Below are positions 1-10,100 of a stretch of 64,000 nt of DNA, one piece after another. The notes beneath the pieces are model-generated. The model saw only the letters and a list, made by a program, of their open reading frames with translations, did no database searches and was not told the origin of the DNA. The stretch is taken from contig JASAMV010005104.1 of NCBI GenBank assembly GCA_030248065.1, positions 87,776 to 151,775 on the forward strand, in the 5' to 3' direction. The position numbers and the translations under genes were made by a program. Position 1 is the stretch's first letter. Every line of letters begins with the position of its first letter. The stretch is from Rhynchonema sp. JSB1_4 (Eukaryota > Nematoda > Chromadorea > Monhysterida > Xyalidae).

Positions 1-96
1 GGCTCTATTCCGGGGGGGCTTCTATTAATTCACTGACCCAAACCGGAAAAAATGTTCCCAGAAATACCCCTAAAAACCCCAAAAAGGGGTTTGAAA

Positions 97-1154
97 CAGA
101 GGTCGCAATCGGGCCGGGTTTGGCCGGCCCGGCCCGGCCCGAGCCCCCAAATCTCCGGCCCGGCCCGGCCCGACCCGTACCCCCAAATCTCCGGCCCGGC
201 CCGGCCCGAACCCCCAAATCTCCGGCCCGGCCCGGCCCGGCCCGAATTTTTGGCTCAGATTTTAAACCCAATTTTTGTCATAATTTTTGCGATTTTTGAA
301 TCTATTTTTTTTGGTTGAAAATTCATTGTTTTCCATGAAAAAGTCGCCAGCTAGACAATACCAATGGTGTGGCTGGGGGGTAGGTAAGGTAGATGACGCG
401 CCATTCTGGTACAGTAGGTAGGTCGCCGCCAGTGGTGTAGCTACCCAGGCGGGGCGGCAACCTACTGTACCACCCAAAATGCGGGGCGGCAACCTACCTA
501 CTGTACCAGCCGAGCTAGGGGGGGGGTCGTACCACTTGGGGGGGGGGTCATCTGGAAACCGAAATTTTTTATGTCTAAATACTGAAGAAAATGTGGCCTA
601 AAACACTAATTTCGCGCGCAGCGCGCGATTTTTCGCCTATTTGCAGACACATATGCTAATTTTATGCAATTTTAAGCCAAAAATGAATGTTTTCGGTGAA
701 AAGTTAGGTGGGGCGGCAACCTACCTACTGTACCAGGGGAGGGGCGGCAACCTACCTACTGTACCAGGCGAGGGGCGGCAACCTACCTACTGTACCTAGG
801 GGGGGGGGCTCCCCCCCCACACCCCCCCCGCTACACCACTGGTCGCCGCCCCCCGGCTGGTACAGGTTGCTATTTTTGGCTCAAAATGGTATAAAATCGA
901 TATTTTTCACTCCAAATCAATGGTGTGGCTGGGGGGGGGTGGGGAGGGGTCCCCCCCAAGGTACAGTAGGTAGGTTGCCGCCCCTCGCCTGGTACAGTAG
1001 GTAGGTTGCCGCCCCTCCCCTGTGGCTTAAAATTGCATAAAATTAGCATATTTGTCTGCAAATAGGCTAAAAATCTCCGGCCCGGCCCGGCCCGAGCCAA
1101 AAGCCCAAAATCGCGGCCCGGCCCGCGCTCGGGCCGGGCCGATTGCGACCTCTG
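97..1154. mobile_element. hAT-like non-autonomous element A with GGCCCGGCCC subterminal repeats
   Basis: The inverted ends CAGAGGTCGCAATCGG (97) and CCGATTGCGACCTCTG (ends 1154) are flanked by a perfect 8-bp direct repeat GTTTGAAA (89-96 and 1155-1162). Removing the element restores the host repeat, as other copies show. The outer parts are long GGCCCGGCCC runs; the inside holds further repeats with CTACCTACTGTACC motifs. A second element with its own 8-bp repeat GTCGCCGC begins near 432 (CAGTGGTGTAGCTACC) and ends near 841. ORFs across the GGCCC runs are compositional artefacts. A shorter relative lies at 58813-59198. Confidence 0.85.
432..841. mobile_element. hAT-like element with CTACCTACTGTACC subterminal repeats, nested in element A
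   Basis: It starts with CAGTGGTGTAGCTACCCAGG and ends with CTACACCACTG. The flanking 8 bases are GTCGCCGC on both sides. The arms carry repeated GGCGGCAACCTACCTACTG in both orientations, and the middle has the CG palindrome (about 611-630) followed by ATTTTTCGCC. Related copies are at 36339-36682 and, diverged, in 51143-51885. Confidence 0.8.
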
Positions 1155-1316
1155 GTTTGAAAGGATGTTTTTTCGCTTGTAATTGCATTTATTCGTGTCT
1201 ATTCGTCAATAAGAGGCGTATTATGTGCTCTGAACGAACAACAAACGTGCATAAATGTACCTGTGCACCACTATCAAGCCTTAATACCCTACTGTATAGG
1301 GGATGTTACTTTGGGG

Positions 1317-2248
1317 CACTGTAGTGGCTGGGGGGGATGGGGGGGATTCCCCCCCCTAAGGGGTATCTATCTCGAGTCAACCCTTAGGGGGGGGGGAGGG
1401 GGGGGGGAAGGGTATCTATCTCGAGCCGACCCCAAAGGGTATCTCGAGTAAGCAGATTTATGCTTTTCAAAGGCAAAAATAGGTGTTTTTCGACCTCGCA
1501 ACTAGGGTTAGAGAGATGTCGGGTGTCGGGTGCCAAAAAAGTGTAGGTGTCGGGTGTCGGGTACCCCCAGATGCCGGCTGTCGGGTTTTTTCTCGGACCC
1601 AACACCCAACAGTAGACACTCACGCTTCAAAACACCAGTATAGTTAAGAGAAGAATTTTGAAAGAAAATTTTCTTCGAAGCAAACGTTTCCGAAGACGTA
1701 AAATGTGACATTTTGGTGTTTATTTCGTGTGAAAGTACTTGAATTCAATAACTTGAGCCAAAAAATTGCACTCATGATGCAAATGAGCAAAAATTTGCCT
1801 GTTTTTGGTCCAAAAACAGGTGTCGGGTGTCGGGTTTTTTTCAAAAACTAAATGTCGAGTGTCCAGTTTTTTTTTGCAACTGGCAAGTGTCGGGTGTCGG
1901 CTTTTTTTTTTCTGAGATGTCGGGTGTCGGGTACTTCCAGATGTCGGTGTCGGCTGTCGGGTGTCGGGTACCCCCCCGACCTCTAACCCTACTCGCAACC
2001 CCTAAAAATCGCGCGCTCCGCGCGCAAACACCCAAAAATAGTCATTTTAGGCCAATTTTCGGCAAAAATGTCAAAAAGTACCCATTTTTAGGCCAATTTT
2101 GCAGTAAAATTGCATACAAAAAACGGCCTTTTTTCGCCTTTTGACGGACCATAGGGGTATCTTGGGTAGCCTCTGGGGGGGTATCTCGAGTAAGTCCGAA
2201 ACCTTCCCCCCTAGAGTATCTTGGGTCGATTGGCCTGCCACCACACTG
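1317..2248. mobile_element. hAT-like element with GGTATCTCGAG / TTGGGT motifs
   Basis: The ends are CACTGTAGTGGC (1317) and GCCACCACACTG (to 2248), flanked by CTTTGGGG at 1309-1316 and 2249-2256. Subterminal repeats read GGTATCTATCTCGAG and GATACCC. The central CG palindrome sits near 2010-2025. The GTCGGGTGTCGGG element (1503-1991) has inserted into it. A second full copy with its own target duplication is at 39745-40843. Confidence 0.82.
1503..1991. mobile_element. hAT-like element with GTGTCGGGTGTCGGG repeats
   Basis: The termini are TAGGGTTAGAGAGATGTC and its inverted partner CCTCTAACCCTA, flanked by CTCGCAAC at 1495-1502 and 1992-1999. Both arms contain repeated GTGTCGGGT. Another copy is at 10278-10627. 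The 783-bp GTGTCGG element at 31106-31888 has the same TAGGG..CCCTA design. Confidence 0.82.
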
Positions 2249-2362
2249 CTTTGGGGGGGCTCTATTCCGGCCCGGGGGCTCTATTAATTCACTGACCCCT
2301 TTTTGGGGGGCTCTATTCCGGGGGGGCTGTATTTAGGTTTTTACGGTAGGCTAGTTACACTA

Positions 2363-2452
2363 CCGTAAAAACCTAAATGCAGCCCCCCGCAATAGAGCCC
2401 CCAAAATGGGGTCAGTGAGTTAATAGAGCCCCCTTCTATTTAGGTTTTTACG
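2363..2452. mobile_element. Very short deletion derivative of the CCGTAAAAACC family
   Basis: It begins CCGTAAAAACCTAAATGC after TA and ends in TTTAGGTTTTTACG. It is only about 90 bp long: both arms are present and the core is lost. It lies about 250 bp upstream of the CDC73 start codon. Confidence 0.65.
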
Positions 2453-2700
2453 ACGTTTACGCACATGTTTAGGCTTGAGCTTGAGTCTTGGCTCAGGCTT
2501 AAACTTAGGCCTGTTCGGGCCAACCGTCCCGGATCTCGGCCCGGGCCGGACCGATTCTCGCGCCTCCACCGGCCCCCAACCGGCCGGCCCGAGCCTTATA
2601 ATTCTAACAATCCCACATTTCTTCTCGCCTTTCCAGACAAAACACCGCACGTCACAGGCAAAGAAGCAAGACAACCTAAACATAACAACAGCTGACAAAC
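2453..2700 (+). promoter_or_regulatory. Upstream region of CDC73 with a splice-acceptor-like site
   Basis: The region holds degenerate TTAGGC-like DNA (about 2468-2515) and then GC-rich sequence with further GGCCGG motifs. CTCGCCTTTCCAG ends near 2636, about 65 bases before the ATG. This looks like a 3' splice acceptor. It could close a 5'UTR intron or, if the animal is a nematode, be a spliced-leader acceptor. Sequence alone does not separate the two. Confidence 0.35.
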
Positions 2701-5700
2701 ATGGCCACGATTGATCCTCTGAAATTGCTACGTGAGTACGCGCTCGATAAAAAGCCGATCAAAGAGCGGGAGAATCACATTTGTTTCGGCGAGATCGCCT
2801 TTCCGAAAGACGTGAAAACTAATTTCGCCACGTTTGGCAAGCAGAATGAGTATTATTCGCTGGAATCGCTGTTGCATTTCTATCAGAAACGTGAACTGAA
2901 TCACGCGGCGTACGTGCGTGAAGCTGTTGGCAGAAAACTTCAGGTTGGATTGGAGTGGCTTTGTCAGTTTTTTTTTCATTCGAATTCTAGAAAGCCGATG
3001 TCCAAGAATAACATGCTTCGAAAATTGCATTGCTGGTTCAGGTGGTGACCCGTCCGGATCGCAAGGATCTGATCGATTACCTGACCAATCGTAATGCCAA
3101 ACAACCGACCTCGATCGACGTCACTGCCCCGATACCGGTGCCGGTGACACTGCGGCCAGCGCACAAGGAACATCATCATCATCACCATGGTATGTCGTTT
3201 GTGTTACCGGCTTGATTTGGGATTGGGGGCGTGCACGGCGGTCCCTCAGGTGCTTTTAAATCCTCATTACGTCACTCAGACATTAGAACCTGATCTTACG
3301 CTCGTGATTGGGACTGCAATTACACGATATCATATAACAAGTCCTGTCAATGTGGTTGTTCGTATTTGGTTACGAAGGCGAATGTGGCCTTTTTATTTAG
3401 TTCTGAAGAGCTTTATTGTTCACATCAAATTTATTCGCCTGTTTCTGATCGATGGCATGTGTTTGTTGACCAGAATCATGTGTGCCTGTGTTTGTCAATG
3501 CAGCAGAAAGTCAGGTTGTTTCGAAATCAAAGAATCGATTTACACCTTTTCACACCATCTCAGAACACGAGGGCAGTGAAGCAAAACGAGCCCGTCTTGA
3601 TGACAAGGGTCAGTTATCGGCCAAGACTGGTCGTGCTCTGAATGATCGTTACGAAACAACGGACGACAAACGAAAGGACGCACCCGTAATTCACGACCTG
3701 AGCAAGAATCTGACCAAAGACAAAATCGCCGAGCTCAGAGCCAAACATCAGGTACAGTGCCGTTTTTCCCCAAAATTTGTGGCTATTTGGGCACCAGTTT
3801 TTGCGTGCAGTCAGTCGCTATAATTGTGTCATGTTGCGCAGGCACGTCGACGCACGCAGATTAAAGGAACAGAAGAGGATCTGGCTGCCGATGCGGCTGT
3901 TGAAAGCGTGGGCTTGGATTCCGGTGGGTAGTTTGTTTGGATATTCTTTGTTGAAAGTCGGTCACAGCGTGACGTGAACGCAGCGATGTGACAGTTGCGA
4001 AATCACTGGTCATCGAGTAGAGTGTTTTTGTTGACTAAGTTCCGGTGCCACGGTATTTGGCCTAACTGGTATCTAAAAATTGAAGTCTGCTGCCTCGAAT
4101 TCTGGAATTTTGGTCATGGAGGCCCCCAAAATTCACGCGTTTTGTGTGGTTTTGTCCTTAACTTAGGTGCCAGAATGTGTTCCGGCATGCAAACCCATAT
4201 TTAGGTGCCAATGGTTCCCGTGTTCAATTTGAAATTAAAAAAAACTGATCACATACTACAATTATATTTTATCGGTTGATGATGCGACAAGGGTGTAAAA
4301 TGCAATGCAATTCAGATGCGATCGACCGAGAGTTGAAACAGCGCGAACGGGTGTGGAAGACACGGACGACTTGCCTCTCGGCTTCGGTCAAGAATTTCTA
4401 TAAATCAATAACGCCTATACTACAGGTTGGTAAAGTGTGCGTCTGCAGCGTGTACTGTTTATTTTCATGTAATTGACTCCATAAGTTGGACGGATGGAAC
4501 CTTCAACGTCTGTTATAGTCGATAAAATCGGTCATTCAAAACATCGAGCATTGTCCAATAACGATACGATTTAGCCTTGTATTGAGCATTGTTGTTTGCA
4601 GACCCTGAAAGCCCGCGAAGAGGCAGCTGCCCGTGGCCCAGTAGCGCCCGAACCTGTCAAACAAATCAACCGGCCGAATCAGACTGCTGCACAAGCTGCC
4701 TACAGTCGATATGATCAGGTAAATGCGGCCGCTGCACTCAGAGAGCCGCTTGTGATGTGGTTGGCGCTCGTGTTTCATGGACAGTATGCTATCCCATTTT
4801 TCCGCACCCTTTTAACAAAAAACGATTTTTGCAAGTGTGTTGGTTTTTTAGTTCATGTGCCAAAAATTCGTGTATTGGACAAAATCTGGGCTCTTTAGAA
4901 CCGATTTAAAATTGTTCTGACTGCATTATTTCGTGACTTTGGAAAACTGCTCGGAACTTTTTGGAAAAACCTTTTCCCAAAACAAAAGGTATCAGTAATA
5001 AAAGCGCTGGTCCTCGAAAAAAAAACGATTTTCGAGAAGAAGCCTGTTTTTTGGCACGCAGGTATAGTTTGATGAGGTTTGATTGTTCATGTGATACGTG
5101 GAGTGCTGACACGTTGTGCTGCCTGCCAGCCAGCAGTCAGCGAATAAGTCATTCGTAGATTAGGCACCTGTCGTCGAGCAGGACCAGACAGTCGCTTCTC
5201 GACATGCGACAATCACGCAACAATCAGCCCCAAAAAGTACTATCACCTTATTTTCACACTCGGATGTCCCCATCTTCTCTGTTTCCCAGGAACGTTTCCG
5301 AGCTGACGAACTTGAAGGCTTCCAAATAGACACGGCCGGCACCTACCATGGCGTTGAATTGAAATCGATGGTCACAATGCAACAATCGCAGGGCGCCGTG
5401 CTCAATAAACAGAGAATACCGAACAGGTTGGTGCTGAGTTGAAACATCTTCAATCACTTCAATTGGGCCTGCTGATGTAACTCACGTCATTCCCACGTGG
5501 CAGTGGTATCGTGGGTTGAAGGGGGTTGTATACCAGGTGCCAAGTAGCAATTGCACTGTGAATCTTAAAAATAACATGATTCAGGCCTGATCCGTCGACC
5601 TACCGTAACCCGGGTACTGTAATGCAAGACGATAAAACGGGCGCCGGCGGCCAGAAGAAACGCACATCGCGCACACCCATCATTGTGATACCCGCTGCCG

Positions 5701-6766
5701 CAACGTCGCTCATCTCCATGTACAACGCACAGGACATTCTACAGGAACTACGGTTAGTTTGGGCTGCGAGCGATTTTGACCTTCGATTTTGCACTCTCAG
5801 CGAAAGGGCGTGACGAATTCCGGTGATGGTTCCTGCCTGCTCAGCTGATGTCTGCACGCAGAATTTCATGTCATAAAGAAAATGTCACAATTTTTCGCAT
5901 TTCATCAGTGCAAGGGAAGGTTGTTCGTTGCAAATTTAGCCTGAAATGCCACAGATGCAAAGAACTCTCCAGATTCATCACAACGGACGACAAGAAGTCG
6001 ATGGGCACCAGTCGTGACAACGAATGTCTGATTCAACGGCGCAAGTCCGATGGTACGACGGTGCCGTTTAGGGTGGTCGACAATCCGCAGCGACTCACGC
6101 AAGAGGAATGGGAACGCGTAGTGGCTGTGTTCGTACAGGGACCCGCGTGGCAGTTCAAGGGTGCGTACAGTTCCTGGTGATTCTTGTTGATGTTGTTTTA
6201 AAATATTATTGGAGTTTGGTAGACAAAGATGTCTTTAGAATGTTTCTGGAGTTTGGTAGACAAGGAATAATAACCACGCAGCAGTCAAAATACGTCGAGT
6301 TTGTCTGATCTTATGCGTGAAATAAAACGTACCAAATAGTAACGAATAGCTTGGGCGTTACAATACCGCCAGATACTGTAGGTTTAGTTGAGGCATCTCG
6401 TATGTAATCTTTTTGTAAACTCAGTTGCTTAACCGTGATCTTTAAAAAACAGCTTTTAAAAATCCAGGGTTTATTCGACTTTTCTTAAATCTTATGGCGT
6501 TCCCAGTTTTTATGTTCGTTTCCCATTCCCCCTTTTACATTGCAGGCTGGCCACATGGTGGCGAGCCGACGGCCATATTCCAGCACATGGCCGCCTTTCA
6601 CATCAAATACGATGAGTCGAAAATAGACACGAATGTGTCGAAATGGGCTGTTCACGTGCTCTCGCTGTCGAAAACACGCCGTCATTTGGACAGGGCCACA
6701 CTGCTGCAATTCTGGACGCAACTCGATAGATTTATCGCTAAGAACAAACCACATTTGAGATTTTGA
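2701..6766 (+). CDS. CDC73: CDC73 / parafibromin, Paf1 complex subunit (10 exons)
   Basis: Parafibromin is the Cdc73 subunit of the nuclear Paf1 complex, which links elongating RNA polymerase II to histone modification. Exons read as 2701-2943, 3042-3189, 3504-3751, 3842-3923, 4316-4425, 4602-4718, 5290-5426, 5585-5752, 5973-6160 and 6546-6766, giving 553 residues (human 531). All phases agree. The N-terminus has the family's [14 protein letters not shown] and [11 protein letters not shown] blocks. The middle has [10 protein letters not shown] and KAREEAA, then RYDQERF and [10 protein letters not shown]. The C-terminal Ras-like domain has [31 protein letters not shown] and the ending KPHLRF. 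An odd run of six histidines lies across the end of exon 2. TTC5 follows on the same strand about 430 bp downstream. This identification is secure; small exon-edge errors are possible. Confidence 0.96.
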
Positions 6767-7198
6767 TGGATGTCGACATTTGTTATTGCTCTTGTCTTTA
6801 GTGCTTGTAAATTTGTTGTTATTATGCGGCATACTCCTGAAGTACTTTTCAATCATATGCTTAATGCCGGTTCTCGTTTTTTCGGTCGATTGTTTCTCGT
6901 TGTGCTGTTTTAGCAGTCATTTCCCATTGTATGTTCGTGTATTTTGCTAGAATAATAATTATTGCCCATTCCTGAGTCTGCTACGGTAAATACTCTACTC
7001 GTGTTGTCACGTATATGATGTTCACGTTGTGGATTGAAAGTTTGATAAAGATTCAGGTTCCTAACTGCCTGCGAGTATTATTCCCGCTTTTTTCTGCCAA
7101 GGCGTTCTTTCGCTTGCTTCAAATAATGAACTTATCTGATGCAGCTTGCCGTTGCCGTCGAAAAACGTAAACCTATTTTTAGAATCAGTCGCTTTTGC
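6767..7198. other. CDC73-TTC5 intergenic region
   Basis: This is AT-rich sequence holding the CDC73 3'UTR and the TTC5 upstream region. AATAATAATTATTG near 6950 is a weak polyadenylation candidate. I see no gene or repeat element here. Confidence 0.5.
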
Positions 7199-10100
7199 AT
7201 GATGGTAGAGCGAACGAGCTCACCGATTGAGCCCAATCCAACATCTGCGGCCACGTATGCGCAATTGGTGGATATTATTGATAGAGAGGTGAGTCTTGCG
7301 TGCATTACTCTTTCCTCAGTCTTTGTTTCGAAAGGCTTGGTGGTTAAATGGTTCCACGGAATTTGCGTTTGATGGTTTTGTGGCTCTGACACCTGAGGGT
7401 TTAATCAATAAGATTTTGGAGCAAAGTAAGGAAAAGGATTGCTGACAAATTACTGTTACCTACTCTGATTCACAGTTACAGGTGTCTTCATTTCGATCGT
7501 TCCGTGATTGTTACTTCGAAACGCATCCGTCTGCAAGCCAGGCCGACTACGTCCGACAGTTGAAAGAGCGCGCGGCTGTGTTGTTACAGGATGTGCCACT
7601 GGCCAGCTCCGGTTGGTTCGCAGAATTTGTCTGTATTATGAACCAAAATCATACTTCTGCGTTCGATCTCCACCACCACCATAGGCCAAAGGAGTACTTC
7701 CCTTGTGTGGTCTACGCTCGGGCTTAGTCAAGAAAATTTCTCCGTCGTTGTAATTATGGTGTGCATCAGTGCTGCGGCTGGAGGGGAGAGTGGGTCCTCC
7801 CAATGGTACCCTACCCGCCCCGGCCTGGTACACTACCCCCCTACCCGCCCCGCTCTGGTACCTTACCCGCCCCAATTTTTGCCCTCAAAATGCCCATTTT
7901 TTGGTCAAAAAATGCCCAAATTTAGACCGAAACCCCTTAAAAGTGCAAAAAATCGCGCGCTATGCGCGATGTATGTACTTTATAGCATATAAAAATATTC
8001 ACCCAAAAAACTTGTATTGTACCCTACCCGCCCCAAAAAATCTCCCCCTCCCCCAAACCGGATTCCCCCAAGATTCCTGGTACACTACCCCCTACCCGCC
8101 CCGGATTTTTCACCATGTGTCCTACCCGCCCCGCCAAAGTAGCCACATCACTGGTGTACATTCGGACGTAGTTTTGTGGGTACTCTGACTCAATGGCGCC
8201 TTAAAAACAACAGAGTTCGCTAATTTATTCCCCCCCCAAGTGACCGTGGTTTTGATTCATGTAGTCTCCGTTGTTTCACAGTACGTGCACAAATCTCCGC
8301 CGGTCACTCACTGTCACCCAATATTTGCAGAAACCACCATTCGCGTGATGAACGCCTTGTTGTGCGGCAAGATACTCAACGTGCTGCCCGACTACGAGCC
8401 GAAATGCGAAGAATACCTGACCAAGGCTGTCAAGCTCGATCCTGACTCTGTGGAGTCACTGAATGAACTTGGCGAGTGTTTGTGGAAGAAACCCGATCGG
8501 AGACTGGCGAAAAAGTGTTTCGAGATGGCACTTGAAAAGGTATTGTTCGTTGGTGGAACTGTGCATGTAAGCATAGGCGAGTGATCATTTGCTTTGATTG
8601 TGCGAGCTGAATCAATGACAGACAAGGCAACAGACGGGTTTCCGTATCACAGACTGGTGGTGCGTCAGTCACCCCTCCCCCCGGACCGGTTTCAATTTTG
8701 GTCGAGCCTTTCCGATCACTAGTTTTCGACACCGGTCCAACGGTTGACAAATATTCCACTGTTGAATTTGAGTATGTATGTGTTTTTCAGCGCGAGAACG
8801 CCGTTTCTCTGCGATCTCTGTCCACAGCGTTGCGGCAAGACCAATGCGGAGTGGAGGACAAAGTGGACAGAATTAGACAATCGGTGCAACTGGCTAACAA
8901 GGCCGTGCAATTGGATAACACTGATGACCAGTCGTGGTGTTCGTTTTGTTTTATATATTTCTTTGTTTGTACCTGATTATTCCTGCGCACAGCTGCAGTG
9001 GTGTCGCTTGGGAAGAACTTATCCTGTATTCAGGATTTTGAAATGAGCGTATCTGCCGTATCTCAGTTTCGTTACTGATTGTCCAGAACAATTTGACCCA
9101 TGCAATATAAAAACAAAAACAACTGTGTTTTTTACCGATCTCTGGAGCTCAGCGCGTGGTCGAATATGAGTTTCTCTGAATAGTCATCAAAAAATTCCAA
9201 GCGTGACACCAAGACAGATAGTCCATACATCCCTGATATTCCATCACAACTTGAAAAGTATTCCAGATATTCTCGGCAACGCATACCTGACGTACTTTTT
9301 CTGCACCGGTCAAGTTGTTGGCTCACATATTCACAACGCGCTCAGCGCATATGCCAAAGCTGTAAGTCTGTCAGCGCTTTGTGTCCTATTTTTTGGGTCC
9401 TTATCAAGTTATTTAGCTAATTTAACATTTTCAGGTTGAGCTCGGTTGCTGCAGTGCCGATCTCTACTATAATTACGCTCAGGTGATATTATATTTTCCA
9501 TTTTTTTTCACTGACTGTACATTTTTCATAGGATGAAGCCGGGTTAGTGACACACAGTCAAACCTCCACATAGAGAGTCTCTAAATAGTGAGACCATCTG
9601 TATAGTGAACGAATTATCAGTCCCCAAATTATCAGTGCTCGAAAGCGGAGCTCCACACAGTGAATATTCTTTATGGTGAACAAAATAGTCAGACAGACCC
9701 CGTTTGACTGTATCCCTTTCCTTCAGGCCCAGAAATACGAGCAAGACTACGCGGCTGCACTGTATTCCCTCACACGCAGCTTTACGTTGGATCCCACTTT
9801 CATCGAAGCAAAGGATGCACTAACGAATCTCAAAAACTTTCTCAAGCGTTTGTCAGAGGCGATTGAACGAAAGGTGATGCTTTTATTCAGGGGTGTTGTT
9901 AGAGCCATCTGGGCTGTGGGAAATCAGCTTTAGGAAAATGAACGTGACACAACTGGCTACTTTATGCCCAAAAACTCTATAAATCGCTTGCTAGCCGTAC
10001 GCCAAAGAACAACATATTCGGAATATGTCTGGGTGCTGCGAGTGTTTTTATGATGTTTTGGGTTTTCGTAGACTTTGAAAACATACGGACTTATGTTCAT

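Larger units (their letters stand above)
1..2346. mobile_element. TA-flanked repeat element (family CCGTAAAAACC), left end off window
   Basis: This stretch is one copy of a repeat seen again at 11096-11516, 37853-39033, 39893-40337 and 49534-49950. It has G-rich arms reading GGCTCTATTAATTCACTGACC and a conserved core (about 1155-1310) containing CGCTTGTAATTGCATTTATT. The right end is TTTAGGTTTTTACGG next to TA at 2347-2348. The copy is interrupted by element A (97-1154) and by the TTGGGTAG/CTCGAG-type element (1317-2248). There is no credible ORF of its own, so it is a non-autonomous element. Complete copies elsewhere lie between TA dinucleotides, which suggests a Tc1/mariner- or pogo-like mobiliser. 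That class assignment is inference. Confidence 0.7.

Noticed and set aside
52..318. Long ORFs rich in Pro, Gly, Ala and Arg through GGCCCGGCCC runs (also 46144-46686, 47515-47774, 48268-48525, 50209-50625)
   Set aside because: They occur on both strands in all frames of a simple GC repeat inside transposon arms; no start context, homology or codon pattern supports them.
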